Positions 25,090 through 38,082 of a DNA stretch of 64,000 bases are shown here, piece after piece (within the stretch, counting starts at the first letter, position 1; every line of letters begins with the position of its first letter). The notes below the pieces were generated by a model. The model had not been told where the DNA came from. It saw only the letters and a program-made list of their open reading frames with translations, and ran no database searches. Both the position numbers and the translations under genes were made by a program. The stretch spans positions 1,449,501-1,513,500 of the forward strand of contig OY811983.1 of the NCBI GenBank assembly GCA_963681505.1, in the 5' to 3' direction. Source of the stretch: Eunapius fragilis. Lineage: Eukaryota > Porifera > Demospongiae > Spongillida > Spongillidae.

Positions 25090-27065
25090 TCACGCTTTTT
25101 CATTGACCAAGGGGTCCAGGTGTGCAAACACATTCATCCAAGCAGTAGTATTTCCCTTTGGCTCTTTCTGTTTGGGACCAGCAGCTGTAGTAGGCAGCGA
25201 AGGCTTTGTAACCATGGGTGCTGGTTGGAGGGGGAGGGCACCTGTACCAAGTAAGGGGGCGGGTCCCAATGGCTGCACCGACCCTGCCATTCCCATTGGT
25301 CGGAAGGCACCTCCCATCCCAATCCCCATGGGCTGCAAAGCACCAGCAGTTCCTGTTGGTCTAGCCGCGTACAAAGACCCCAAGCTGGGTGGTGGGAGGT
25401 GACCCACTGGGCGAGGAGACCCCAAAGACCATACTCCAGTTGAAGTGGACATGTTCAGGAGACCTGTCGTACCCATGGGGGGTGTAGCCACGGGGGTCAT
25501 AACCAAGGGAAATGTACCCACGGGGGCCATACCCATGGGGGTCAAACCCGTGGGGGCTGTGCTCTGGGGGACCACACTCTGGGATGGCACTGCAGCCATA
25601 GGTACCAGAGGGGGTGGGAGGGTACTACTGCCAGCCGTGGAGAGGTCAATCCCCAGCAGCTCCTGGAGGGCACCTGGGGGGCTGACCTCAGCTGCCGGTG
25701 TTAGGACGTCAACTGCCAAAAGGGTTTGTGCTGGTGGCACATGTGAGGTTGTAGTGGGCGGAGCTAGCTGCACTTGTGAGGTTGTAATGGGCGGAGCACT
25801 TGTACTTGGTGATTCGCTCTCCACAGTCGCTCTTGGCTTACTGCCACCAGGTGATGTGACCACGGTGTCTGGCCTCACAGGCACACCATCGCCGCCAAAG
25901 GTAGACTGGGCACTTGTACTGGGAGGTGGCTGGGCGCGACCTGGTTCCAGGGACATCAGCAGTTGGTCGGCAGTTATGTGGGCGTGGCTACCGCCTCCAT
26001 CCGTAAACTCCTTCTCCCAGTCCGAGGAGACTGCAGAGGCCTCCTTATCCCCCTCAGTGGAGTCCTGCATGAAAGAAGAGAAGTTCCCCCACTCATCCTC
26101 CAAGTTGTCCCGGGCGTCCCTTGCTGCCTCTCCGCCAGGGGGTTCACCCCCGGGGGCCGTCCCCAGGAAACTCTCCATCCCACCTCCAAACATGCCCATT
26201 TGTAGCAGCTCTTCGTCCATGTTAAGAAGGTCCTTCAGTTCGCTGACAGCGTTGGAGGCTACCTGAGCGTCCTTTGTCTTTCCGGCGTCTCCGCCCGTTA
26301 CAGGCTGTGCCAAAGCATCGTGGGTCTGGGCACTACCCACATCTATGAGCATTTCGTCGTCATCGTCCTCAGGACCCTTGTTGCCCTGCTGGGCTGGGCG
26401 GTGTGATTGTTCAGAACTATGGACTGGGGACTGTGCCTCAGGGGCAATTGGCTCTCCAAGCTCGAGGTCCCGGATCTCTTCCACCAGCTTGGTCTCCTGG
26501 TACTGATGCTGGTCTCTGTTGTAGGTGCGCAGGGTCTCCAGTACTGAGTGGTACTCCTGGGCCGACTGGTCCAGGAAGGCAAGGAGCTCCTTCTGGTAGT
26601 AAGGGAGGGAGCAGGAGATGAGGTTGCAGCGACTCGCCGCTACCATGTCTATCTTCTCGGCGAGGTCATACTTCAGCCGCTCAAATACCTTCTTGGTGTC
26701 TTTAACCTGGGCTTGGACCTAAGGGTACACACACACACACGCGCGCATACACACATACACAAAATGTTGGTAAATATCTGAAGGTGCAGCGACCTGCTTC
26801 ACTTCCCAATGTACCTGCCTAAACTTAACCAGCTCGTCTCTGTGGTCAGGATTCTGCAGCTTGGCGGACACATCTCTCATCCACAGCAGGGCAGCCCTGT
26901 AGTCAGTACGAGCTTTCTCCAGCCTCTGGATGGACTGGTCCAGGTCTGTCAGCGCGTTACCCATAAACGAAACAAACTCGTTGTACAGCCTTTGCAGTGA
27001 CGGCATGACCGACATCCTAAAGAGGAAGAGATCACATACATATACACACACATACATACATACAT

Positions 27066-27098
<33 letters not shown>

Positions 27099-28409
27099 TA
27101 CATACATACATACATACATACATACACACATGCATGCATGCATGCATACATACACACGCACACTATGCACACACATGTCCACAAGGGTACACGTATCCAC
27201 ACATGGATAAATGCGCACACACATACACAAGCACACACACATGCACACATCCACAGACACATAGAGCACACACACATGCACACATCCACAGACACATAGG
27301 AAGGTATTTAAAGGTGGGGAGGGAGGGGACGGGCAAATAAATGGGCGTGTCTGTAGGCAGAAGGGGGGGGGGGAAATCAGGGTGTGTGTAGAACCCCCCC
27401 CCCCCCCCCCTCCTATAAATGTTTAGGGGCAATTGCCCCCCCCCCCCCCCCCAATGGCCCTCGTGCTTTCTATGCCACTGATCCACACACATCACACACA
27501 CATACGTACACATTACACATATATGCACACATATGTATACATGACCACACACACATATATGCACATGTACATATGACATCATGCATGAGCCGGACCTGTG
27601 TTTGGCCACCTTCTCCTGGACTGTGCCCACTGCCTTCATGACGCTGGAGGCTTGTGTGGGTTCCTCCTCACTGTAGGCACAGAGGTACCCTCCCATGTTC
27701 AGCTCATTGCTAGAGAGTGCTGCAGGGGACATAGTGACAAGGGGTGTGTCCACTGTAAAAATGCATCCAATCGGTTTTCTACCTCGCACATGAGTGCTAT
27801 ACTGCTCCAGGGCATCTAACACTTCTCCACACGAGGTCTCAAGATGGTAGGCTTTCTGTGGAGGGAGGGGGGGGGGCGGGATAGAAACTTCTGAAGTCAT
27901 AGAGGCCTTTTTACAAACAGGTTTCCCTCAACCTTTTCCTTCAACTACTCGCTCTACAGTTACACTCACCCACATACACAACCACAACACACGTAGGGAT
28001 AAACGTTAACCAATGAATTAACGTCACCCAACTACCCGCATCCAAAGTCAGGCGTTACCGTTGATGCATTTACCTCTAGTTTTGTATCAATTTCGGCATC
28101 TCCCGCGACGACAAACTCGTCTTGGCTCTTGCCCAGCTTTTGAATCATAGCCTGTTTCGTCTTCCAGTATTGCTTCTTAAGCTTCTGCTCCAGTGTAGGT
28201 TGATACAATGCGCCATCTTCCACGGACCCGTAGTTAAGGGAAGACACATAGTAGGTGTTTCCAAACCCTTCCATCGGTTGTAAGGACCTGCTCGCCTCGA
28301 GGGCGTTGTTTCTGTGTGTGATGTTTCGTCTTCACTGCAATCACTATACATGTGGCGGCGCTAGCCCGTACCTTGTGTCGGAAGAAACTGATTCCATAGA
28401 ATCAGCCAT
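25090..28409 (-). CDS. ICA1: Islet cell autoantigen 1 family (BAR/arfaptin-homology) protein
   Basis: A Rab2-linked BAR-domain protein of Golgi and secretory granule traffic. It starts at 28409 (MADSMESVSSDTR). The arfaptin-homology domain runs over four to five exons: LEQKLKKQYWKTKQAMIQKL (human KRQYWKTKQAFIKATGK), TSCGEVLDALEQYSTHVRG, QSIQRLEKARTDYRAALLWM (human EYRGALLWMKDVS) and KYDLAEKIDMVAASRCNLIS. The last exon is long, acidic then Pro/Gly/Met-rich, with LKDLLNMDEELLQM and SSDWEKEFTDGGG as ICA1 tail motifs. It ends in TTAWMNVFAHLDPLVNEKA (human TAWFSLFADLDPLSN). The low-complexity GTAP-type linker at about 25150-25650 is longer than in vertebrates. Introns carry CA/ACAT microsatellites (26730-26760, 27040-27300) and poly-C/G runs near 27360-27450. 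Confidence 0.92.
27040..27300. repeat. ACAT/CA microsatellite cluster in an ICA1 intron
   Basis: Runs of CATA/ACAT tetranucleotides (27044-27133), then CA-rich stretches. A roughly 32-bp block containing CACACACATGCACACATCCA is duplicated near 27233-27296. Confidence 0.9.
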
Positions 28410-30412
28410 TTCTGTGCCGGCCGTCGCAAAATCACCAACAGAAATGTGCTCTCATTAGAACCACATTACTTCCTTCAACGAAGCCCTGTCAAAAAAACAA
28501 TAATAAACCTCCCACGCGCTGTATTGTAAACTTCCACAGAAATGTAAATACGTGAGGAGGTGGTACTGCTAGAGGAAGGATACGCTAGTCTGTATCGCCT
28601 AAGCAAAACTGGTATTGAAGGGAAACGTACACTGGAGCGCATGCGATCCATGACAATTCGATAATATTGCCAGCCCATCAAGGTGAAACTTAAAAAATAC
28701 ATGCATTAAATCAAAGGTTGAGCATGACCCTTGTTAGGGCAAATGTGAGGGCTCTGCTGTCCAGGGCCATCTCAGACACCGGCTACTGATATATTATTTA
28801 GTCTAGGTGGTAGGTAATTTAACGTTATGTGCTTGTTTATCTGTATTGTACAAGTTTTTGTTTATCTCTTGATTTATAGTGGAAAGAAAAAAAATTCTAA
28901 TAAATTTTTTAATGCATTAAAAAATGTCAATCCTGCAATTAATGACACCATGATGTTAAGAAAAAGTGCTAATGTCCGGCCTACTCCCGCAACATCGCGC
29001 GGCCGGCCCGGTAATAAACTTCTTTCCTATATTTTTCGGCTACAAACCACTTACTGGATATGGATAGTGTATCTGATCGGAACGATGACCACCTGCCTAC
29101 AGGAACAGAACCCGGCAACAGCTCATGCAGCTAGCCACTCGTACACATGCATGCAGTCTGCATAATAAAACAATCATTACAGATAGATGGGTTTCCTCCA
29201 GTCCATGCAGAGGACCAAACTAAAGCAGTTGGCAAACAAACAGTTTAAGTGTGGTCCATACAACGGTGCGCGATTTTTAAAAGGAGAGTTGTATTCTAGT
29301 ATTACTATTAGTTAGGCCATGCACCTTCTGGATATGCTCTGATCAGATAGTGTATCTGATCGGAACGATGACCACCTGCCATACCCTGTCTGGCTATATT
29401 AGCCGCATGTTGTCTGTACATGTGTATGCTAATATAGATCTGTTTCATTATTCCTTTTCAATCACAAGCCTTGTTCCCTTGCTTTTTACACCACCATCGC
29501 CTTTGATTCCTATATACCACCAACCTTCTCGTATAGAGAATGTTTTTATCACTATATAAGAATGGATACTGCATGAAATATACAAAACGTGTTCGCCAAA
29601 CCGCGAACGCTTATAAATACCCTTTTTCGTAGGAGTACTATGAAATGTTGTTTTCAGATATTGCCGTTTGAAAAACATGCAAAAATCAAAGTTAAACTCC
29701 ACCCTCAGATATGAAAAAGCCTGAAAGTGAAAGTAAAGCTTGAGCATTTGCTCTCACCAGTGTTAGACGTTGGTAGATGGTAGTGATGGCCTTGGATTTG
29801 CTACACTGCATGAGGTGCATTGGTACGTGACCTTTGCTTTCTTGTTATCTTTGAAAGCTTTGCACCCGCAAATTCTACAAATGTCTTCCTATTTACACAC
29901 AGACGGGGTGTCGATTGGCTAAATATTCATCACTGTTTTTGTTCAGTGTAATAAAATGCATATCACTTACCTGGCCTAGCTTGTTAATCTCCACAAATAC
30001 TAGTAGTAACCATTTTTATAAGCGCGATTTCGTACAATACGAGCACAAAGACGCCGATACAATTTCCCGCCACAAGAGTGCCATTGGATGCGCGGCGAGC
30101 GCTGGTTCACGTCATAGATGTTGTACGAAGTAGGGTGTGTGCTCAACCTATTTCAATTATAAAATCCTATATAAAAAGAAGTGAATACAGTGACACTGTA
30201 ACAGTCGCCGCGTTTGTTAGCTTTTTGTGTCCAACATGAATAGGAAATACCGTAATTCTAATTATACGTGATCTGATTACACGTCCCTGGTGAAAAGAGA
30301 GTCCTGTTACCCAATGACTGAAACAGCCGCGAGCATGAAAAAAAAGATGACTTGCCTAATACGTCATATTAGCTGCGGATCAACGTTCAGAAAATAAGTG
30401 TGGGACCTGGAT
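28410..30412. other. Gene-free AT-rich region
   Basis: No ORF here resembles a known protein or has exon-like borders. The one internal structure I see is a 36-bp direct repeat at 29063-29098 and 29346-29381, beginning GATAGTGTATCTGATCGGAA. Confidence 0.6.
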
Positions 30413-30611
30413 CGCCATCCCACCTTTCCTGCTCCCATCCTCACCATCCCTCCTTTCCTGCTCCCATTCCTACTATCCCACCTTTCCTCCTCCCATCCTC
30501 ACCATCCCACCTTTCCTCCTCCCATCCTCACCCTCCCACCTTTTCTCCTCCCATCCTCACCCTCCCACCTTTCCTCCTCCCATCCTCACCCTCCCACTTT
30601 TCCTCCTCCCA
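30413..30611. repeat. About 29-bp pyrimidine-rich minisatellite
   Basis: Seven or so copies of a unit containing CCCACCTTTCCTCCTCCCAT, with CACCAT versus CACCCT variants. Open reading frames across it are repeat artefacts. Confidence 0.9.
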
Positions 30612-30715
30612 TATGTATTCTTTCCCCTCTGGTTTGGTTTGGCAGGATGTATAGCCTGATGATTCCTGTGTATGTGTGTGTGTGTGTGTGTGTGTGCACG
30701 CAGCACACCTTCAGT

Positions 30716-30978
30716 AAAGGCGACCATACACTTGGCAACAATGTTGAATGCAACTCAATGAATCCAATTATATTTTCAGTAAAACATTAGTTTACTGATA
30801 TTTTACTAGAGATTCATTGTGCTGCACGCAACATGTTGCCTAGTGTATGGTCGCCTTAAGAATATTTGTAAATTTCTAGTAAAATATCAGTAAACTAATG
30901 TTTTACTGAAGATATAATTGGTTCATTGAGTTGTGCAGGCAGCATTGAGCATTGTTGCCTAGTGTATGGTCGCCTTTT
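30716..30978. mobile_element. MITE-like element with three terminal-type arms
   Basis: Begins AAAGGCGACCATACACTTGG and ends with the complementary CCTAGTGTATGGTCGCCTTT. A third arm, TAGTGTATGGTCGCCTT, lies in the middle (30841-30857). Internal blocks (AGTAAAACATTAGTTTACTG and its complement) also pair, so the element looks like a 140-bp palindrome next to a partial duplicate. No coding capacity. A fragment of the same family (CAACATGTTGCCTAGTGTAT) lies in SURF4 copy A at about 60150-60170. Confidence 0.75.
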
Positions 30979-31304
30979 AGGCATAATTCCAGTTGTTTGC
31001 CAGATGGTTGGTTACCCACAGGTACCACATGTGATCACTATCAGACAGGTGGTTACATGTATGTTGTGTACAGACATCCCATATGACCACAGCATATGGC
31101 TCAGTGGTGTCCACTGCATGCTCTATTGCAAACTTAAGCCAAAGGCTTCCAACTTATATACATACATGCATACATGCAACGTGCATACATATGTGCAATG
31201 CCATGATGGCCCAATGTTCGGCCATAAACCTACTCAGAAGTGCCAACATATATGTGTGTGTGTACCCTTGGCTGCTACTTTTGGCATTAGTGCCGGGGAA
31301 CTGA

Positions 31305-31629
31305 AAGGGATGGGGATGAGGCACTGATGAGAGGGATGGGGATGAGGAGGCACTGGTGAGAAGGGATGGGGATGAGAGGCAATGGTGAGAGGGATGGGGA
31401 TGAGGAGGCACTGGTGAGAAGGATGGGGATGAGGAGGCACTGGTGAGAAGGGATGGGGATGAGGAGATACTAGTGAGAAGGGATGGGGATGAGGAGGCAC
31501 TGATGAGAAGGGATGGGGATGAGGAGGCACTGGCGAGAGGGATGGGGATGAGGAGGCACTGGTGAGAAGGGATGGGGATGAGGAGGCACTGGTGAGAAGG
31601 GATGGGGATGAGGAGGCACTGATGGGAAG
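31305..31629. repeat. 30-bp purine-rich minisatellite
   Basis: About 11 copies of a 29-30-bp unit containing GAAGGGATGGGGATGAGGAG, with single-base length variation between copies. Confidence 0.93.
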
Positions 31630-32153
31630 AGATGGCACTGCACAGTGTGTGAGGTGTTACTTTGCTAGATATAAAGGGCATGTGTGTGCCAGCCAATCCT
31701 TTAGAAGCCCCTGGTATGATGGAGGGATGTGCAAGGTATGGAGGTGAGAGTGGTTCCATCCCACTACTCCAGCTTGAATGGTCCTGGTTGGCATGACGAC
31801 AGTGTGTGTGTATGCCTGTGTGTGTGTGTGTGTGTGTGTGTACCAACCTCCTCCTCCCCACTATACCAACCTACCCCTCCTTCCATCCTCCCCACCACAC
31901 CAACCTAACCCTCCTTCCCCAATACACCAACCTGACTGACACACAAATGAATCCATGGCACATGCATTGTCAAATATAATTGAATAACAAGCCCTGTTGA
32001 ATAGTCCTGAACAAAACACTGTATGGATACACTAATCCTATTTGTCTGTGTTCCAGACAGACACTACAGATGGGAGGTGCCAAGTGTGAAGGTGAGATCA
32101 TTATACAGCATTTTCTGTCATTTGAGGTGCATGCTAAAGTGTCCCCCCCCCCC

Positions 32154-32383
32154 CAGTGGCGTATCCAGGATTTCAGCGAGGGGGAGGGGGGGGGCTTCCG
32201 GTCACGCCCGATACAAAAAGTGGGGGGGGAGGGGGGTGTGCAGTCCGCTTCAGGTTCGATACAAAAAGTGGGGGTCCTTTGTTTGGCACACAGCAAATAA
32301 GTTATCGTTAATAATTAATGGTTGCAGTTTTGGCTGAGGAGGGTACTCAAGCATCCGGAGCACCCTATCTGAATATGCCACTG
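32154..32383. mobile_element. 230-bp non-autonomous DNA transposon
   Basis: Terminal inverted repeats CAGTGGCGTATCCAG (left) and CAGTGGCATATTCAG (right, complemented) match at 13 of 15 positions. Both ends abut poly-C runs, so a target duplication cannot be judged. The interior contains a repeated CGATACAAAAAGTGGGGG motif and no coding sequence. The CAGTGGCG start resembles hAT-like or related MITEs; superfamily uncertain. Confidence 0.7.
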
Positions 32384-32455
32384 TCCCCCCCCCCCCCCCC
32401 CCCCAAGCAGCCCCTCCCTAAGTGACACGTAACTGCATTTGGTAATATTGATGCC

Positions 32456-33112
32456 ACATGTCCCCTTGTGTGCATGTCACTGCCTGCTAGACCCCCCTGT
32501 GTGCATGTCACTGCCTGCTAGACCCCCCTGTGTGTATGTCACTGCCTGCTAACCCCCCTGTGTGCATGTCACTGCCTGCTAGACCCCCCTGTGTGCATAT
32601 CACTGCCTGCTAGACCCCCCTGTGTGCATATCACTGCCTGCTAGACCCCCTCTGTGTGCATGTCACTGCCTGCTAGACCCCCCTGTGTGCATATCACTGC
32701 CTGCTAGACCCCCCTGTGTGCATGTCACTGCCTGCTAGACCCCCGTGTGCATGTCACTGCCTGCTAGACCCCCCTGTGTGCATGTCACTGCCTGCTAGAC
32801 CCCCCTGTGTGCATGTCACTGCCTGCTAGACCCCCCTGTGTGCATGTCACTGCCTGCTAGACCCCCTCTGTGTGCATGTCACTGCCTGCTAAACCCCCTC
32901 TGTGTGCATGTCACTGCCTGCTAGACCCCCCTGTGTGCATATCACTGCCTGCTAGACCCCCCTGTGTGCATGTCACTGCCTGCTAGACCCCCCTGTGTGC
33001 ATGTCACTGCCTGCTAGACCCCCCTGTGTGCATGTCACTGCCTGCTAGACCCCCCTGTGTGCATGTCACTGCCTGCTAGACCCCCCTGTGTGCATGTCAC
33101 TGCCTGCTAGAC
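32456..33112. repeat. 31-bp minisatellite
   Basis: About 21 copies of a 31-bp unit containing TGTGCATGTCACTGCCTGCT. Variants include CATGT/CATAT and different C-run lengths. Confidence 0.95.
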
Positions 33113-33478
33113 CCAACAAACACAGCAATTTAGTACAGCACAATGCATAGCTGGGCAGGGGCCAAGTTAAATTGAAAGCCACACCTCTTTTTTTATATCT
33201 AAATTTTTCTCTTTTGAGAGGGGGGGGGGGGGGGGGGGAACCTACATTGCAAACTGCCGAAATGTTAAGGCCATCAAAGAATCAATGAGATTCTCACCCC
33301 AGTGGCCTGTGGTCTGATCCCAACTGTTTAGGTTTACAGACTAGACATCAGCCACCTTCTAGTCTATATGCTTGCACTCTTTTCAAGTGGCAAAGAAGTG
33401 TGGTCAGGCAGGAAGACCAAACATACCTAATCTCATATGGAGTTAGTAATTATGGGGTTAGCACTTTGTATTGCCCAC

Positions 33479-33535
<57 letters not shown>

Positions 33536-33794
33536 GTGTGGTGTATGTTAAGTGAAAGGAGTACAAACATAATCCATAATTACAACAGCCCTAGAATGTT
33601 CCATTATCGAATTGCCTGGTGTCTTATATCCACCTCATCCTTCTCCATCACCCTTCCCATGTGCCTAGTCATCCGCCTCTCTATCACATGTTATCTCATG
33701 ACCTCGAGGCTGATGAACCATGAATATTGTTAAACCGACTACTTCTTCACACAACACCATACCTTGCAGCAGGTACACAAACAACATCTTGTCC
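33113..33794. other. Gene-free stretch with poly-G and (GT)n
   Basis: Contains an 18-19 base G run near 33222-33238 and a GT microsatellite at about 33482-33534. I see no exon-like coding sequence. Confidence 0.6.
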
Positions 33795-34040
33795 CTCTCC
33801 AGGTGAAGACCACCTCCTCACCTCCCTCTCCAGGTGAAGACCACCTCCTCACCTCCCTCTCCAGGTGAAGACCACCTCCTCACTGTCTTCTCCAGGTGAA
33901 GACCACCTCCTCACCTCCCTCTCCAGATGATCGCATGCACATGCCCTTACGATCACATACACATACCCTTACGATCACATGCACATACCCTTACGATCAC
34001 ATGCACATACCCTGATGATCACATGCACAACTCTGGTGAT
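33795..34040. repeat. Two adjacent tandem repeats (30 bp and 22 bp)
   Basis: Four to five copies of a 30-bp unit containing CCTCTCCAGGTGAAGACCAC (33795-33928). They are followed by about five copies of a 22-bp unit containing TTACGATCACATGCACATAC (33930-34040). Confidence 0.85.
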
Positions 34041-34317
34041 CACATATTCTGTTTCTCCTCATAACACATGACTACACTTCATTACCTCCAGCACTCATGC
34101 ATTCAATTTCCTCCATGGCCCATACACATGCTGCTCCTAACGCTCACATACTCATCCTCCCACACACATTCTAACATGCTAAACCATAGGTGTGAATGTG
34201 CATAGCACACAGACACATATGGCTCCATTGCACTATGTATTATTAATGTTATCAATGACCGAGCATTGTCTAATACATGTGTGCACATCTGTAAGACTGA
34301 AAAGATGGGATAGTTCA

Positions 34318-34625
34318 AGAGAGGGGGAGGGGAATGGAAGAACAAGGAAGAATAAGGGTGGAGGGAGGGGAATGGAAGAACAAGGGTGAGGGAGGGGAAT
34401 GGAAGAATAAGGGTGGGGGAGGGGAATGGAAGAACAAGGGTGGGGGAGGGGAATGGAAGAATAAGGGTGGAGGGAGGGGAATGGAAGAACAAGGGTGGGG
34501 GAGGGGAATGGAAGAACAAGGGTGAGGAGGGGAATGGAAGAACAAGGGTGGGGGAGGGGAATGGAAGAATAAGGGTGAGGGAGGGGAATGGAAGAACAAG
34601 GTGGGGGACGGGAATGGCGAACAAG
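34318..34625. repeat. About 27-bp purine-rich minisatellite
   Basis: About 11 copies of a unit containing GGGGAATGGAAGAACAAGGG. Small indels keep several frames open on both strands; these are not genes. Confidence 0.92.
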
Positions 34626-35119
34626 GAAGAAGGGTTGGCGAAGGAAAAGGAATGAGTGAGAGATGGGGAGGAGGCAAGCATGGCAACATGAAAGCCATCC
34701 CTTTTGACATGACAAATTATAGATATTCAATAAACTAATTAAATTAAACTACGGACGTGACGTGGACACCGTGCCATAGTACATAATCAAAACCCGTTTT
34801 ACTCTCGCGGACCCATGTTTACGACATGGTCGGCAAGACGAAACTTGTGTATTATTACCTGTTTATCCCTTCATCGGCGAATACTAAATTAGACATACCT
34901 CATCAGAAAACTACAGCTATAATCCACAGGTGTATTGTTAGAACGTTGAATCCAATCTTGCTTACGCCATTTTTGCCTATGAATTTAATTGACAAATAGT
35001 TCCCGCGCTGTCCCCCCGCCTTCCCTAAAATCAAGTGGCCAATCAGAACACCGCCAAATATGTCTATAAGTAAAGGTCACCCAAATTGTCGCGCAGAACA
35101 CATGCCCTAATGTTTTGCG

Positions 35120-36545
35120 ATGATGTCTATGGCGCTCACTCACGATTGCTCGGGAGAAGCTAGCATCGATATTGGAAGCTGCCCCCAGCGTCTCCTGGCG
35201 GGATCCCGTAGACTTTCCAGGGACCCAGCGAAGACCGACTTTCGTCTGAAGAACGGAAGCACAGACCTCTATAACTGCAAAGAGTTTCTCCTACTTCCAA
35301 GGATACAGATCATGGTGGACGTCTCTTTTGAGCAGGTTTTTGAAGACGGAACTGATTCAGACTTCCTGTATGATTTGTCAGAAAAGATCTTGCGTTTGCT
35401 GGACGGCTATGACAGGTACCCGGGTGAAGCCGTCTACCGCCTTGTAATGAAACCAAATCTGTCCCTTGCTCTTGTTTCGGACGCCGAATCCACCTGCAAG
35501 GTTTATCGGTCGTCTAGCGACGAGGTTCGCTGGCGACTCGCTGTCTGCTCTAAACTGCCTGTGTGTGGCTGAGCGAGATAAAGTGTACTTCGGGTGCAAC
35601 ATCGTTCTGCATATCTCCGGGCAGGACTCCGCATATCTACCTACAAGTCCCACGACCGGTGTCCCCCTGAATGGCGCTGCGCTCTACGCTCAGATGTCGT
35701 ACCCGAGAGCTGGGTTCGCCGTTGTACAAACGGAAAAAGGCTTTCTTGCTGTTGGGGGCTATAACCGTGACGGATGTACGGCGTCGGTGGAGTCTTTCAA
35801 CGTGAGTAGAAACGTCTGGGAGCAGTTTGGAGCATTGAAGACAACCAGGGCGCGTTTCGCCACCGTTGGTGTTAAGGAAAACATGTACGCTATCGGTGGG
35901 TCGGATGGTAGGCACGAGCTCGCGTCGTTGGAACGCTTCAACGCCAAGAAAAACCAGTGGGAAAAGACAAAGACGGACATGCACACTCCAAGGAGTTGTT
36001 TTGCGGCGGCGGAGCTGGACGGCAAGGTCTACGCTGTTGGTGGCTCGCATTATTCGTCCTTGCTCAAGTCGGTCGAAGTGTTAGACCCGAAGGCAGAACA
36101 CTGGCAACTCATCGCTTCCATGCCCACGGCGAGAAGCGACCTGGTTGTTGCATCCTGCTCCGGAAAACTCTACGCCATTGGCGGGGCGACTTACGGGTGG
36201 CGGTGTGTGAGCACGGTCGAGTGCTACGCACCTCTTACTAATTCATGGCAACCCGTCGCGTCACTTGCTACCACACGTAGAAACGCAGCAGCGGTTACGT
36301 GCGGTAACAAGATCTACGTCATCGGTGGTTATGACGGGAGACAGGTGCTCACTTCTGTTGAAGTGTATGACCCTGAGGAGAACAAGTGGACGCAGTGCTC
36401 CCCTATGTCGCTGGGTCGCTCCAGTCCAGCGGCCATCGTTTTCAACGGGCTTTTGTTCGTTGTTGGTGGTTACACAGGTGACAACTTCCTCAACTCAATT
36501 GAGTGCTACGATACACATAAGAACGAATGGACTTCTTATGTGTGA
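35120..36545 (+). CDS. Intronless kelch-repeat protein, IVNS1ABP-like, with a frame break
   Basis: Two overlapping plus frames together look like one kelch protein. Frame one starts at ATG 35120 and is open to 35572. It carries KEFLLLPRIQIMVDVSFEQV, like the BACK-domain end of IVNS1ABP (KLPRLKLEVML), and RWRLAV. Frame two is open from about 35466 to the stop at 36543-36545 and carries six kelch blades (LAVGGYNRDGCTASVESFN, MYAIGGSDGRHELASLERFN, KVYAVGGSHYSSLLKSVEVL, LYAIGGATYGWRCVSTVECY, KIYVIGGYDGRQVLTSVEVY, LFVVGGYTGDNFLNSIECYD). The switch needs a one-base shift between 35530 and 35572. No BTB domain is found upstream. Either a truncated gene copy, a frameshift or assembly error, or a kelch-only protein starting at the Met near 35694. 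Close relatives bind actin and act with CUL3, but without BTB that role is doubtful. Confidence 0.7.
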
Positions 36546-37339
36546 ACGCTGTTGGTGATACTACACCTTGTATGTATGAACAGTGTAGCAGTGAGCCGTG
36601 CCCAGCATAGCAAGGCAACTTGTGCAATGTTGTAACCCACCATTTCTGTGTCTTTACCATTACCATGTGCCAGTGTAGCCACCGCACAGATCGATAACCA
36701 TTGAACCTGACCACAAATTATATCATTGTGTTTTGATAATAGGGGTGGGTAATTGTATAAACACTCTAGCATGGCCCTCTGCCTGTTTGGCAGTTTGAGG
36801 CAACACTGTCAATACACAATCCCACAACATATGATAATTCAATGTGACTATGATGAAAGCCGCTCTGAAAGAAATTCCACCAGTGTGTCGGTATCCCATT
36901 TGTCGATCCTGTAGCAGGTATGATTAACAACAAGGCAGGGTGTAGTAAAATTGCTTACTAGGCAACATCTGATAGCATGACCAAATAAGGTGCTACATGC
37001 TAGGTTATACACAAGCCCAAAAACAACGCAGGTGAAAAGAATAATGCTCTGATATGAGTTGAAACGCGAGGCCATTAACATAACTGCAAGGAATACATAC
37101 ATGAAACAGAACCTCATAGCTTCACACATAGAAAGAGATACACTATACACCACCAATGTGCTATAATTTATCATCACCCAATAATTATCACCCACAAACA
37201 CAAGGGGCATGCAATGAGCAACCATCAATGAAGTGTATGGCCCCTGTGGTTGACCCATTGTGAACTATAGACCTTTTGTTCTTTGGTTCTAAAGTTAACA
37301 AAGAAGGGAAGATGTTACTTATGAGCCTATAATGTCTTT
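36546..37339. other. Gene-free stretch downstream of the kelch gene
   Basis: AT-rich. A 136-codon minus-strand frame (36848-37258) is open with two hydrophobic stretches, but it has no family resemblance and no codon-bias support. Confidence 0.45.
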
Positions 37340-38030
37340 TGTCCTGACCGTTTGCACCCCCAGTTTTTGCAGTACGGTCATTGAAAGAACCTAGTTACAT
37401 TTAACAGCACAGGCACACATAGTAGTACCAGTCCTTTTAGGATTGGGCCAAGAAAAGTAAGGCTTAATTCCTTTTGATATTAAGGAGCTCATCATGTTGT
37501 TTACTGCGTGTGGAGCTTAATGGACGCAGCTTACACAAAAGGATTTTTCTCTGAATAGACTTGCACAATGTACCATTATAACTAGGTTTCATATAAATGT
37601 CCGAATGGCAAAAACGTTCCCCCCCCCCCCACAATGATGACTTCAGGACAACAAGCATTAAACATTTGTTTATATTCACCACGCATGGGTGCACTGTGAA
37701 TTTCAACTGCTGGTAATTAAGTGTTGACAAGCTTGCTAAAGTATTCACAGAACCCACACACAGCCCTTACAAGCACTAGCCCCCCTCCCCACCAACTCCA
37801 CCCTCTGCTTATGATTACACATCAAGAATGTGTTGACATAACAGAACAATCCCCCCACCCCTCTCTTCCCTTTTCACTCCACAGGTACAATTGTATATAC
37901 GCAGGGTGTGTACAGCAAAAAAAAGTTTTTATCACTGCTCATTTAAGGGTACATTAAATGATATAGACACGTAGTATAAGTCTTTTTAGGATCGAGCCGA
38001 GATAAATAATCCTTTGAAAAACAAGCCATG
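37340..38030. repeat. Two diverged copies of the palindrome-arm family
   Basis: About 37340-37500 and 37905-38030 resemble the left arm of the 38083-38859 palindrome. Shared blocks are GTCCTGACC/GTCCTGAGT, AGTTTTTGC, ACCTAGT-ACATTTAAC, CTTTTAGGATYGRGCC and AAGTAAGGCTT. They read in the same direction as the left arm and are clearly older. Confidence 0.6.
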
Positions 38031-38082
38031 CAAGTGGATATGTTCTGCATGGTCAGGTACATAGTTAGCTAACATGCTACGC

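Noticed and set aside
28475-29747. Several 70-110-codon frames downstream of ICA1
   Set aside because: No similarity, no exon borders; consistent with chance in AT-rich DNA.
13137-33112. CRISPR-like arrays
   Set aside because: Tandem units are contiguous without unique spacers and lie in eukaryotic introns or intergenic DNA; they are minisatellites.
36848-37258. 136-codon minus-strand frame with two hydrophobic stretches
   Set aside because: No recognisable family, no promoter or splice context, and located in repeat-rich AT-biased DNA; could not be supported.
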